DNA of 64,000 nt from Zerene cesonia (Eukaryota; Arthropoda; Insecta; Lepidoptera; Pieridae), in the NCBI RefSeq assembly GCF_012273895.1, contig NC_052130.1, positions 2,604,001 to 2,668,000 of the forward strand, given 5' to 3'. Positions within the stretch are counted from its first letter, which is position 1. Every line of letters starts with the position of its first letter. A model generated the notes under the pieces. The model was given only the letters and a program-made list of their open reading frames with translations, had not been told where the DNA came from and ran no database searches. Made by a program: the position numbers and the translations under genes. Of the stretch, positions 1-11,101 are shown in pieces.

Positions 1-203
1 AAAATTGTCTGTTAAGATACATATGTCGCTTTTCATAATTTGTTAAAACTTGTTTAGCTATCGAATATTTGAATCCTATAAAAAGTTGAATCACTTAAAA
101 ACAGCGCCCAATAGATTTCATGTAAAGCGAAACTTCTCTCTACTTATATGTTTCTGTATGAATTTAGAGTGTGGCTCTAAAATATATATTTTTTTCCTTT
201 CAG

Positions 204-3200
204 ATACTCAGTGCGTTTCGAATCGATACTCCCTCGACCGTACGGTTCGATTATGTTCTGTACCGTGGGTGTGCTGCTGAGGAAACTCGAGGGAGGTCTG
301 CGGGGAGTTAGCCATGTACTTGTGGATGAGGTATTTTATATGTATATTATGATTTATGAATAATGAACCGCCTCCTTGGTACAGTAGTTAACGCGTGAGC
401 CTAGAAACGCGGGTGTCGTGCGTTCGATTCCCAGTGGGGAAGACACAGGAGGCTGATCACCTACTTGTCCATAAAGAAAACCGATCAGTGAAGCAGGTGT
501 ATATCATCTGCCCCATACCCCACTACAGTTCACGTAACTTCACTATGAATATTGAGTTATTGTATGTTTCGGTATTAAATTTTAATTGTTGTCGAGTTTT
601 CTCGCTCTTACAAATTAGTTGCAGGTTTTGAAACATCTGCTAAACAATAAAACGGTTCTATTTATGCATTTACAAATATTCTATCAACTTATAGGGTAGC
701 ATGAAAGCAATTAATTCTATGGCACACCATTCCACTTTACATTGAAGCGATTTAATTATTACTGTTTATCTGTTGGACTAACTAACAATATGTTTTATTT
801 ATACATATAGGTGCACGAAAGGGATGCGGATACGGACTTCGCGCTTATATTGCTCCGTGACATGGCGCACACTTACCCAGACTTGCGGATCATCCTCATG
901 TCGGCGACCGTCGACACCACGCTGTTTAAAAACTATTTCGGCGATTGTCCCGTTATCGAGGTAAATCCTATCCTACTAATATTATAAATGCGAAAGTTTG
1001 TAAGGATGTGTGTGCGTTTGTTGCTCTTTCACGCAAAAACAACTGAACCGATTGCAATGAAATTTAGATACGTAGACAGCTGGACAACTGGAATAACATA
1101 TAGGCATATAATAGAAGGGACTGAGTTTGAATTAGTGCTTATTATAATAAAAAATACACCATGTATGTGTATGAAATTGTTCTGATTTAAAATCCGTTAA
1201 AACTTTTATTTTTTAATGTATAATACTCGCGTAAAATGAAAGGCGCCATAATGCATTGTGCTGACTATAATCTATATATATAAAATTCTAGTGTCACAGT
1301 TTTCGTTGCCATACTCCTCCGAAACGGCTTGACCGATTCCTCTGAAATTTGGTAAGCATATTGGGTAGGTCTGAGAATCGGCCAACATCTATTTTTTATC
1401 CCGATATTCCTACGGGATGCGGACTTACGCGGGTGAAACCGCGGGGCGCAGCTAGTGTATTATAATATCTTAATTTTGTCCTTATATGAAATAGCATTGA
1501 AGGGGTGTTAAGGTGTATGAAATATAAACTGTTTGAAAATTACTTGAAATTAAGTTTTTTACGCTCTTCAAACACAATTATATAATATATTACCCGTTAT
1601 ACCGCATAATATGTACCCCGGCTTCTCCCGTGGTTCATATTATATATAGTCTATGTCACTATATATGAGTAGATGCAGCTTTATATGGGTGACAAAATTT
1701 TTGAATCGATCAAGTAGTTTTCGTGTGAAAACAATACAAATATACTTATAATATTATTTTAGATGACAATACTACACATTCTAAGCTATGTTACTCCACA
1801 GGTACCGGGTAGAACGTATCCCGTACAGCAATACTTCCTAGAAGACTGCATCCAACTCACATCATTTATGCCTCCACCCGATACGAGGAAGCGCAAGTCG
1901 TCTGGCAAGAAGGCAAATAGAAATGATGATGACGATGATGATGATGAAGGTATGAAACGAACTTGGGGTTGTGAAAATAGAATGCAATTCTCAGACCTTA
2001 TTGTTAAATTTCACGAATAACGGTCAAGCTGTTCGTTCAAACAAGCTGTTTCCGAGGGATATGGTAACTAACACTGAATATTATAGACTAATAGTTAGTA
2101 TAACACTAATCCTCTAGAAACTATAATATAAAATCTGTTAATGTTTGTCTGTTAAAGTCTTAACTTGTCGTAAGTTAAAATCTGTTAAAGTCCTGTTTAA
2201 ATTTGTTCTCCTGGTTTAGTTTTTGTTAAAAATAAATATTCGAATTTATATTTGTTTTGTTGAACAGGCGAAGGTGCTGAGGAAGAAGAGGATCTGAATA
2301 AGAATTGCGAACTCGACTCTAATTACTCGCCGCAAACTAAAGATGCCATGTCTAAATTATCTGAAAAAGATGTGAGTATGATATTATTAGCATCCCAAAG
2401 AAAAAAGTTTAGTCAAAGAAAAAGATTGATGGTTCCGGGGCTGTCCAAGAATACTTTGTTCTTTTTGAATTTTCGGGATAACAAATATCCTTTGTCCTTT
2501 TTTGGATTTTAATCTATCTATCTATTCTATCTCTATAAATTTCATCCAAATCGGTTCAGTTGTCTGGGCGTGAATAGGAGACAGTCAGACAAAGTTACTG
2601 TAAACATACTGCAATATGGATGGCTTAATTAGGTAATTTATATGTAGATCGGACACCGATGAGTTAATCTGGACACATATCAAATAATATTAATTAAAAA
2701 ATCATTTTAAGTTATAAAAAGTATAATAATAAAAACATATACAATAGGTTCTGAAGTCTGTCAATCTTAGGCGTCGCCACGGTAAAGCGAAGGATGCGGG
2801 TTCCAATCCACTCTCATCGAATTTTTTTCTATTCTTCAAAATTAGATCTATAGAAAAAATGATTATAAAATGGTAATAGAAAAATCGAAAATAGAAAGTT
2901 TCTTAATTTGCATTTTTTTTTCCAGCTAAGTTTCGAGTTAATAGAAGCGATACTACTCTACATAAAGAACTTAGGTCAAGATGGGGCTATACTAATCTTC
3001 CTGCCGGGCTGGAACCTGATATTTGCTCTAATGAAACACCTCAGTCAGAACAGGGAGTTTGGGAATCAGAACAGCTATGTTATTCTACCATTGCACAGTC
3101 AGATACCGAGGGAGGATCAGAAGAAAGTGTTTGTGACACCACCGCCTGGTATCACTAAGGTAATCCAACGAAAACAGCTGATCAGGCAGGTTGCAGCGTC

Positions 3201-6200
3201 GTTTTAAAGAATTATTGATTGAGCTAGACTGTCTGTTTAAATCTAGTATTTTCTTGTGCTTGATTTTATGCGACTATTATACATTTAGAAATTAAAAACT
3301 TTAACGGATTTTAAACGCGATTCAGGGAGTCTCCCCGTGACCACGCTCGCTGTAAAGTGTTCGAAACATCGGGTTAATAATATAATGAATAAATCGCGTT
3401 TAAAAACCGTTAAAAAGTTTTTAATTTCTAACTGTTTAATTCTGTTCTTTTACCACACTGAAAGTAGTATTGCTTTAAGAAGTTCCGCTAACTCCCTAGA
3501 TCTATAATAAAAATTCTTATATTACGGATTACCACATAGGCAACTCTGTCTGGGTACCATGCGAGTGAAGCCGCGGGCTCCACTCTATATAGGTGAAATA
3601 TAAGTAAAAATGGGTCGACGAATGTTTCGCTTTGCTTAGCGTATAACTCGAGAATAACTCGACTAATTCGGCAATCGTTTCTGTTATGGCACAGGGAGGG
3701 TTCTTATATTTTTTTAACTAAATGTTTCAGCTTTACATGATTTATATTAATTGGCTAATGTATTATATGCGTTCAGGTGATCCTATCAACAAACATAGCG
3801 GAGACGTCAATAACAATAAACGACGTGGTGTACGTGATAGACTCTTGCAAGGCCAAGATGAAGCTGTTCACATCACACAACAACATGACGTCATACGCCA
3901 CAGTGTGGGCCAGCCGCACTAACTTGGAGCAGGTGAGTCTGAATTGTGATGTATACATTGTATATATTTTATCTTACAATTTTGATATTACCAAATGCTG
4001 TATAATTGCAATAAAATTCTAATTTATGATAAGATTGTGAGTTAAAAAAAATTGATGTGAAAATTCCAAGTTGTGAGTTTATTTTTTCACGTACGGTTGC
4101 TCTAATATCATATCGGATATAACAGATGGATAGCTAGCTAGCTTCGGTAATATGGTAAACCAATCTATCCTTAACTTGCATTTTACAATCAACAATAAGC
4201 ACTATACATGGTGTGAAAATTCGATTAAAATCGGTTGAGAAGTTTAGGATTTGCATTGCAGACAAACAACATGGCACGTAATTTATTTATATTAAGATAG
4301 ATGAATAAATCGTCTCTGTGTGTGTGTCGCAGCGCAAGGGGCGCGCGGGGCGGGTGCGCGCCGGCGTGTGCTTCACGCTGTGCTCGCGCGCGCGACACCG
4401 CCGCCTCGACGAGCACCAGACCGCCGAGATGTTCCGCACGCCGCTGCACGAGCTCGCGCTCAGGTGGGTACGGCTAAACGAGCCACGCATGCCACCCACG
4501 CCACCCATGCCACCCATGCCACCCACGCCACCCATACCACCCATACCACCCACACCACCCACTCCACCTATGCCACCCACACCACTCACGCCAGCTACCC
4601 ATGCCATCCACGACACCCGCGCCACCCATGCCATCCACGACACCCACGCCATCCATGCCACCTATGCCACCCATGCCACCCATGTCACCCACGCCACCCA
4701 CGCCACCCACGCCACCCACGTCAGCTACCCATGCCACCCATACCAACCACGCTAAAACTTTTGCCACAATCACACTGAGGTGAAGTATTAGCGTGTGGGA
4801 CAGCACGGACGTGTGGACGCCGTAGAATAGGGCGTGTTGGGTGGATGCCAGTAAAAAGAAAAATAGAAATTAGAGTTGAAATCAAGGCAAACACGCTACT
4901 ACTTCTCTCTGATATAGTAAAATATGGATATAAAGCTATAATTTTACCGTTTTCAGTATAAAACTCCTGCGCCTGGGCAACATAGGCCACTTCCTGTCCA
5001 AGGCGCCGGAACCGCCGCCATTGGACGCGGTGATTGAAGCCGAGGCGCTCCTGCGCGAGTTGGGTTGTTTGGACAGTAGCGATGCGCTTACGCCGCTTGG
5101 TACTATACTGGCTAAATTACCTATCGGTGAGTGTTGTTTTCCTAGAAAGTTGGTTAAGTTAGAAAAACTTTTTTTTTATTATTTTTCTTCAACAGCAAAT
5201 TTAGTAACTTAAGAGTAACAAGCATCTTATGTATCTTTAGTGAATTTAAAGTCCTTCTCGGGTAGATTACTATGAAATGTAATGGAATAATAATTAATTT
5301 TCGCTATAATATTCGTGATTAGGAATTCAAAATGTTATAAACACCAAATATCAAATTCATCAGCGGTACGCGCTTTATTTCTCTACTGGAAGACGGCCCT
5401 CCGCATTATGTATTTACGCATGCTGAGTAGGTAGCTAGGCGGTTAGAACTATAGCACCACACTAATAAGTTATAAGTCCACCTTTCTATTATTCGTTTTG
5501 TAAAGATTTCGCGAACCTCATTATGCCGGTGTTAAATAAACATTCTTTCTTTTTTTCTCAGAACCGCGCCTCGGCAAGATGATGGTGCTGGGCTTCGTGC
5601 TCGGCTTAGGGGACGCACTTACTACAATGGCGGCCAACTCGACGACGTTCCCGGAGATATTCGCGGTGGAGGGGCGGCGCCGGCTCGCCGGCCACCAGCG
5701 CGCGCTCGCGGGCGACCGCGCCAGCGACCACGTGGCCATGCTCAACGCGTTCCAGGTGAGCTCCGCGGGGGGTTCGGGGGAACGTTCTAGAAGCGCGGCT
5801 TGGCTAGGCGACTGGCTCGGGGCAACGGTGTGCTCTCGCGGGCGACAGGGTGACCATGTTTTTAAGTAGAGTATATGAGTATCTGGCGGCAAATTATATT
5901 TTCTCCCCAATTTGAACTCCTTTTGATTTTATAATAGAAAGATTTGTATTTCGCCTGGCTTCATAATTTCATAGCAATGGATGCTAAATAATGTAAAAAA
6001 AAAGTTTAGTCGAGAAAACGTAAAAGACAAACGAATCGATTTTCGTATATTTAATGTTCTCAAGTGCATTATCGACTTCACTCAACTTAAATTAAATATT
6101 ACTCATATGACTCGGTAAAGATTTAACTCTCTTGTGGGAAGTATTATTTTAAATCAGTAAATGTTTTTTGACTTAAATTTATCAGAAATTGATATTGAAC

Positions 6201-9200
6201 CACACAAAATGCAATTAATTTAATTGTATATGTTATGTTATGTATATATTTTGCTATTTTGTTTCTCGACCCGCCAATAATCTAATAATGCTTGCCTTTT
6301 GCCCGGGTTGCCTGGAAGAGATCACTTCTGAGTGATAGGGCCGACCAACAAATTGTATTCTTTTTCTTTTTTTATCTTGTTATTAATATATATTTTTAAG
6401 TTTCCTCACCTGTACATTTTTAATTGAAGTGTTATAAATAAATAAATGTGTTTTTTTATTCAGATGTGGGAGCGGGAGAAATCGAAAGGAGAAGAGTGCG
6501 AAATACAGTGGTGCGAGTGGAAGGGAGTGCAGCACACCACACTGCACGTCACGTGTGAGGCCAAATACCAGCTCACGAGTGAGTTGTAACGTCATCAGTC
6601 ATACCTTTTTGAAAGACTAGCTGTGCCCCACGGTTTCACCCGCGTAAGTCCGTATCCCGTAGGAATATCGGGATAAAAATTGGCTGTATGTTATTCCAGT
6701 TGTCCAGCTGTCTACGTACCAAATTTCATGGCAATCGGTATTTCAGTAGTTTTCGCGTGAAAGAGCAACAAACACACATACATCATTACCAACTTTCGCA
6801 TTTATAATATTAGTAGGATAGTAGGATTATGTTTTGTTTTCTCCCAGGCATCGTCCGTTGTACATATATAGCCTATATCACTCAATGAAGTTGCAGCTTT
6901 CTAATCATAAAAGAATATTTGTTATCGGTCCAGTGATTTTTGCATGAAAACGTTGCAAACATACAAAAATACAAATGTTTCCTCCTCATAATGTTAGTGT
7001 CGAAAACACACGGGAAGCACTAAACCGTATTGATGTGCAGACGAAATTAAAAAATCGCATGAAGCCATGAACAGATCCGGATTCAATAAAATATGATATT
7101 TTCAGATATCCTCACAACCACACTGGGTTTCCCGGAAGAGTGTTGTGTGCCGCAACGCTGGAATCCCACCGGGGAGAATTCCGACTTGGACATGGTGATA
7201 GCTCTGTTGTGTATGGGATTGTATCCCAATGTGTGTTTGCATCAAGGGAAACGGAAGGTATGCATTGCATTTATTTATTCTTTACTAGCTTTTGCCCGCG
7301 GCTTCGGACGCGTTAATTCGGAGTAGTTTAATAGATGTTATTATACATATAAATCTGCCTTTTGAATCACTCGTATCTATTAAAAAACCGCGTCTAAATC
7401 CGTACAGTACTATCTGAGTTTATCGCGAACAGACTGGCAGACAGACGCGGCTGGGGACTTTAAAAAAATCTTAAGAAATAAAAATAAAATGGTGGTCGAT
7501 TGTCGATTATATGAATAATGTTAAAATAATTTTCTAAAAAGCTCTTCCAATTATAAAATAGAACTCGGGCTCCTTGAAGCGGTATTTTATTCTTTGTCAC
7601 TGACTATTACTTCATTACAAATTGTGAGCAAATAGACCCACCCGGTTATTCAAAGAGACATTATGAAAAGACTTAATTTTTTATGGTCAAATTTTTAATT
7701 TCCAGTATCAAGTATGGATAAAACTATCGTGCAAAGTGTATATCACTTATTATTTGCTATAACTCATTTGATTTTCGGTATCTCTAATGTTTTATATATT
7801 TTTTGTACGACAGGTGCTTACAACGGAAGGCAAGCCGGCTCTGATACACAAAACTTCAGTCAACTGCAGCAATCAGGAGCAAAGGTTCCCGTCGCCGCTC
7901 TTCGTTTTCGGCGAAAAGGTTTCTATATGGTTTATTTTTCTATTCTTACTTACAAGTTTTTAATTTAATATCTGTTTATTATTAATATGATATCACTCAC
8001 TTCGTATTTTCAAGTGTGTACTAACATTTATGTTGAATAAGCACCTATAAGTATATTATGCTATAACTATTATTATTTTATTTTAAATTTCTTTGTGTGA
8101 TTTAAATAAAATATTCTGTTTTTTATAGGTGCGCACGCGCGCAATCAGTTGCAAGCAGACGACTATGGTGGCGCCACTGCACTTGTTGTTATTTGGGTGT
8201 AGGAAGATTGAGTGGGTGAGTGTTGTATCTCAATATGTATTTATGTTATTAGTTATTAATTATTATATATGTAAACAGTGTTTCTTTTGTTTTTGACTCT
8301 TACCGCTATCTTTAAAATTAAGAGCATGCTACCGCAAAATAAAGTGAATGATTGCAGTTTAAATATTTAAAATAAATATTTATGGTTGTTTAAATTTGGT
8401 AGCCGGTCATGACGTTCAAAAGCAGGAGTGATTCCAGAGTGTTTTATAATGATTGCGCTGACCAATCACAATTCTTATCTTTTTTCTCTTTTCCCCACAC
8501 TGGAATTACTACTGCATTAACATGTCATTATACGGTACGTCTAGACTCTTAAACAATTGTCTTTAGTTCTGTGTGGCCTTTTTGTGATATTTCATTCATC
8601 GTTCAAATAGACAACACGATATGTTTAGAGATACATTTATGATATATCTGTGAGCAGATAGACAACGTGGTGCGGCTGGACAATTGGCTGAACTTCGCGA
8701 TGTCGGCGCGCAGCGCGGCGCTGGTGGCGGCGCTGCGGCCCGCGCTCGAGCGGCTCGTCGAGCGCGCCGCCGCCGAGCCCGACGCGGCGCTCTCCTTCTC
8801 GCCGCTCGAGCTTAAGGTGCTCTACGCTCTACCTTTTTTTATCTATACTCTACGCTGTATGCTCAAACACACTTTAATCTGCCCTCTGTTCTCTACACTC
8901 AGCACTCTAACTTCTATGTTGTACACTCTGTGCTCTACATTCATGCTCTACATTCGTGCTCTACATTCGTGCTCTACATTCATGCTCTACATTCATGCTC
9001 TACATTCTATGTTCTTCATTCTAAGCTTTGTGCTCTACAACAAATTTTACAACTTGCCCAACTGTTATATGGCGCGACGAGCAGTGCAGCACATTATTCT
9101 ATTGTCTATGGGTGTGCTCTATGATCCATCTATGGATGATGGATGTAATGCACTCGAGCTCGTGGGGTTTCAACTTGGGGGTGGGGCTGAGCGTGATGCG

Positions 9201-9861
9201 GCGCCAACTCAACTTTGTTATGTTGAACCGTATCTTTGCAATTGTTTTTGGAAAACCAATTCTTATAGAATTTGAAAGTGTCGAAGGTGTCTCAATATCC
9301 CACGTCTCATTTGTGGCAGTGGATTCCATTACCTTTCAATGTGAATAATTAATCATATCAGAATGTAAACATGACTTATATGTTTGTTTTTAATATCAAA
9401 AGATTTTAAAATTTCATGTTTCCAAACTGACCTCTTTCACAGCAGAGAGCGCTAAGTCATATTCACAAAATTGTGTTATGTTTCAGGTTATCCAATGCGT
9501 AAGAGCGATATGTGAATTCAACGCCGGCGATTACAACATACAAAGGAACATTTCAGTACCAACATTCCGCCCAGATGGGCCTAAACGGGGCAATATTAGA
9601 GGATGGGGCACTAATGGACCCAGAGGAGGTTTTGGGGGCGGTAGTTATGGTTTCGGAAATAACCAAGGCTTTGGAAACAATCAAGGTTTTGGAAGCAATC
9701 AAGGTTTTGGAAACAACCAAGGTTTTAGAGGGAACGCAGGATTTGGAGGCAACCAAGGTTTTGCTCCAAGAGGTGGTTATGGGAACCAAAGGTTTGGTAA
9801 TCGCGGTTATGGAAATCGCGGTTTTCGTGGACGAGGCACATTCCGAGGAGGACGCTGGTAA
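204..9861 (+). CDS. mle: ATP-dependent RNA helicase A (maleless/DHX9), 3' 15 exons, 5' partial
   Basis: DEAH/RHA-type RNA helicase; in flies MLE unwinds roX RNA for dosage compensation, and its DHX9 orthologue acts in transcription and RNA processing in the nucleus. Exons read by eye, all GT-AG and phase-consistent: 204-330, 811-960, 1802-1949, 2268-2371, 2926-3159, 3777-3932, 4333-4463, 4957-5126, 5562-5755, 6464-6578, 7106-7257, 7814-7918, 8129-8215, 8658-8816, 9487-9861 (801 residues visible). Motif II (DEVH) is split by the first intron (VDE / VHERD). Then follow MSAT (motif III), FLPGW (IV), STNIAETSITI (V) and QRKGRAGRV (VI, also split by an intron), then the HA2 and OB-fold regions. 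An acidic run of Asp/Glu occurs after the first RecA core block. The C terminus is Gly/Asn/Phe/Arg-rich with GFGNNQ repeats and ends GGRW, as in the RGG tail of this family. The dsRNA-binding domains and the Walker A exon lie upstream of the window. AATAAA is at 9919-9924. Confidence 0.97.
366..533 (+). repeat. tRNA-headed SINE copy
   Basis: It begins with a tRNA-like head (B box GTTCGATTCCC at about 423) and continues into 'gctgatcacctacttgtcc', the body of a SINE family common in Lepidoptera as I recall it. It lies in the first visible helicase intron. Confidence 0.7.
962..1112 (-). repeat. Retroelement-like 3' tail repeat
   Basis: Reverse-oriented copy of the most frequent repeat in this window: cctactaatattataaatgcgaaag... 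ctctttcacgc... accgattgcaatgaaatt... gtagacagctgg. It starts right after the donor of the helicase exon ending at 960. Confidence 0.8.
1189..1232. repeat. Fold-back element fragment
   Basis: 'aaatccgttaaaactttt' followed by 'aatgtataatactcgcgtaa' matches one end of the fold-back elements at 3281 and 36171. Confidence 0.6.
1277..1457 (-). repeat. Retroelement-like tail repeat
   Basis: It contains 'gtcacagttttcgttgccat', 'ctccgaaacggcttgaccga' and, at the far end, 'acgcgggtgaaaccgcgggg', a variant of the same tail superfamily. A related degenerate copy occurs at about 17535-17715. Confidence 0.7.
2745..2865 (+). repeat. Degenerate tRNA-headed SINE
   Basis: 'ggcgtcgccacggtaaagcg', a B-box-like 'cgggttccaatcc' and 'tttttttctattcttcaaaa' parallel the element at 22637-22745, which has the same arrangement. 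Confidence 0.6.
3281..3434. repeat. Fold-back MITE-like element
   Basis: Terminal inverted repeats: left 'tttagaaattaaaaacttta' plus acggattttaaacgcga, right tcgcgtttaaaaaccgt plus 'taaaaagtttttaatttcta'. The loop carries tctccccgtgaccacgctcg and aaagtgttcgaaacatcggg. It is in a helicase intron. Confidence 0.85.
4482..4750. repeat. 9-bp CCACCCATG/CCACCCACG minisatellite
   Basis: About 270 bp of (ccacccayg)n with scattered variants, immediately after the donor of helicase exon 4333-4463. The unit is a multiple of three without stops, so it produces spurious Thr/His/Pro-rich and Gly/Trp/Met-rich open frames on both strands. Confidence 0.95.
6616..6833 (+). repeat. Retroelement-like 3' tail repeat
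   Basis: Nearly full copy of the family: ccccacggtttcacccgcgt, aagtccgtatcccgtaggaa, ttattccagttgtccagctg, gcgtgaaagagcaacaaac and, at the end, gcatttataatattagtagg. It is in a helicase intron and is followed by a second related fragment to about 6990. Confidence 0.85.
8931..9009 (+). repeat. 13-bp tandem repeat (tgctctacattca)n
   Basis: Six near-perfect copies of a 13-bp unit in the intron after helicase exon 8658-8816. Looser ctctac-containing copies extend back to the splice donor at 8817. Confidence 0.9.
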
Positions 9862-10009
9862 TATGGATATAAAAGTCTATTGTGATGTTGTGTCTATGTA
9901 CTTTATGTAAATGTAATTAATAAATTCTGACATATATTTTGTTGTTTCTTTTTCGAAACATCTTACGTTATTGTGCGATTTATCAGTGAAAAAAAAATCA
10001 AATGATGAT

Positions 10010-10103
10010 TGTACAATTTTACATATCTATTTAATTTACAATTAAAATTAAATTCATGTACAATTTTACATATCTATTTAATTTACAATTAAAATTAAAT
10101 TCA
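10010..10103. repeat. Two-copy 47-bp tandem duplication
   Basis: The 47-bp AT-rich unit beginning tgtacaattttacatatc occurs twice back to back (10010-10056, 10057-10103) with no visible mismatch. It falls between the convergent 3' ends of the helicase and roadblock genes, so it may lie in the roadblock 3'UTR. The perfect identity suggests a recent duplication. Confidence 0.9.
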
Positions 10104-10205
10104 CATAATAATATAAAAGAAACAGAAATGAATCTTCTAAGTTAAGAATAAATAATACATAACAGAGAAATAGATCAAAACGAGCCTTAAGGGCAAAAGC
10201 CTTCG

Positions 10206-10499
10206 TCATTCGACCGGGTTTTGAACAACTATCAGAATAAACTCTTTATCAGGAGCCACCATTACTTCACTTTTCTTGCTCCGTATTCTTAAGAAGGTCA
10301 GGTCGTTTGTAGGATCGAGATCCCGTACAACCGACTTCGCTTTGTCAACTAGAGAACCCAGCAAACCGGCGTATTGCACTGACACGTGGTTGTCCAAAGT
10401 TGTCTTTATGGGTATGCCTTCTCCGTTTACGACAACTACGCCTACAACGCCTTTATGCGCTGATAGTTTACGCACAGTTTCTTCAGCTTCGTTTGCCAT
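10206..10499 (-). CDS. robl: Dynein light chain roadblock-type
   Basis: A 97-residue roadblock/LC7 protein, the usual full length for the family. It is a dimeric light chain that binds the dynein intermediate chain in cytoplasmic dynein and helps cargo transport and mitosis. The whole protein is one open frame starting MANEAEETVRKL, with the hydrophobic GVVGVVVVNGEGIPIKTTLD strand-turn-strand, a YAGLLGSLVDKAKSVVRDLDP helix region and the FLRIRSKKSEVMVAPD segment, ending IVVQNPVE. It is intronless here. It converges on the helicase 3' end (about 0.35 kb apart) and lies downstream of the zinc-finger gene on the same strand. An ATTAAA-type poly(A) signal may lie in the 47-bp duplicated sequence at 10010-10103. 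Confidence 0.95.
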   Translation of the reverse strand: MANEAEETVRKLSAHKGVVGVVVVNGEGIPIKTTLDNHVSVQYAGLLGSLVDKAKSVVRDLDPTNDLTFLRIRSKKSEVMVAPDKEFILIVVQNPVE

Positions 10500-11101
10500 T
10501 AATTAGATTTGAACTTGAATTTTTGGTTAGTTTTCTAACATTGACTTTTAGTTGGCATAATTGATGTTCCAATTTCATTCTTGTAAATTTTTTTTTTTAA
10601 TAAGTAAAAGTGAACGAAAAAGGTTTAATTCATTTTATAGCCTGAAGAAAATCAATATTAGGGTTAAGAGTGTATTCTAATTCCCCTTTTTATAATTTAA
10701 ATGTACACATTTTAAAATATTTTAAACAGTTTTTTTAAATGGTTGTAACTCATACTTCAGGTTAAACCCGTTTTTCCGATACAGTGCGTTTTCCTAGTTA
10801 GAACTAGTTATCATGAAAAACTGGTTTTAATGGTAACATAATAAGGTTCAAGCCAATGTATTTAGTAATAAGTTTAAGGGAATTCAATAAACACAATACA
10901 AAAAATATGTTGTATAATTCCACACATTCATTATGGCAAACCAAAGTAAATAAAATCAAACACAACATTATTAATATATTCTATAATCAAAGCATTTAGT
11001 ATATTCAGTCATTTGTTGTATTCTACTTCTAAGAATGTTCATGATGAATGAATGTTCCATCATTTTAATATCATATCCCCATTGAATTACAATATTAACA
11101 T
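10500..11101. other. Intergenic between roadblock and ZAD zinc-finger gene
   Basis: AT-rich, with no open frame or recognisable repeat. It should hold the roadblock promoter and 5'UTR (just above 10499) and the 3'UTR of the zinc-finger gene (just below 11102). I could not place a TATA box or initiator. Confidence 0.6.

Noticed and set aside
4225..4990. Several overlapping Thr/His/Pro-rich and Gly/Trp/Met-rich open frames
   Set aside because: They are produced by the 9-bp minisatellite, whose unit is a multiple of three without stops; none has coding features outside the helicase exon 4333-4463.
10276..10506. Plus-strand open frame opposite roadblock
   Set aside because: Shadow of the roadblock gene, which is a full-length match to its family on the minus strand.
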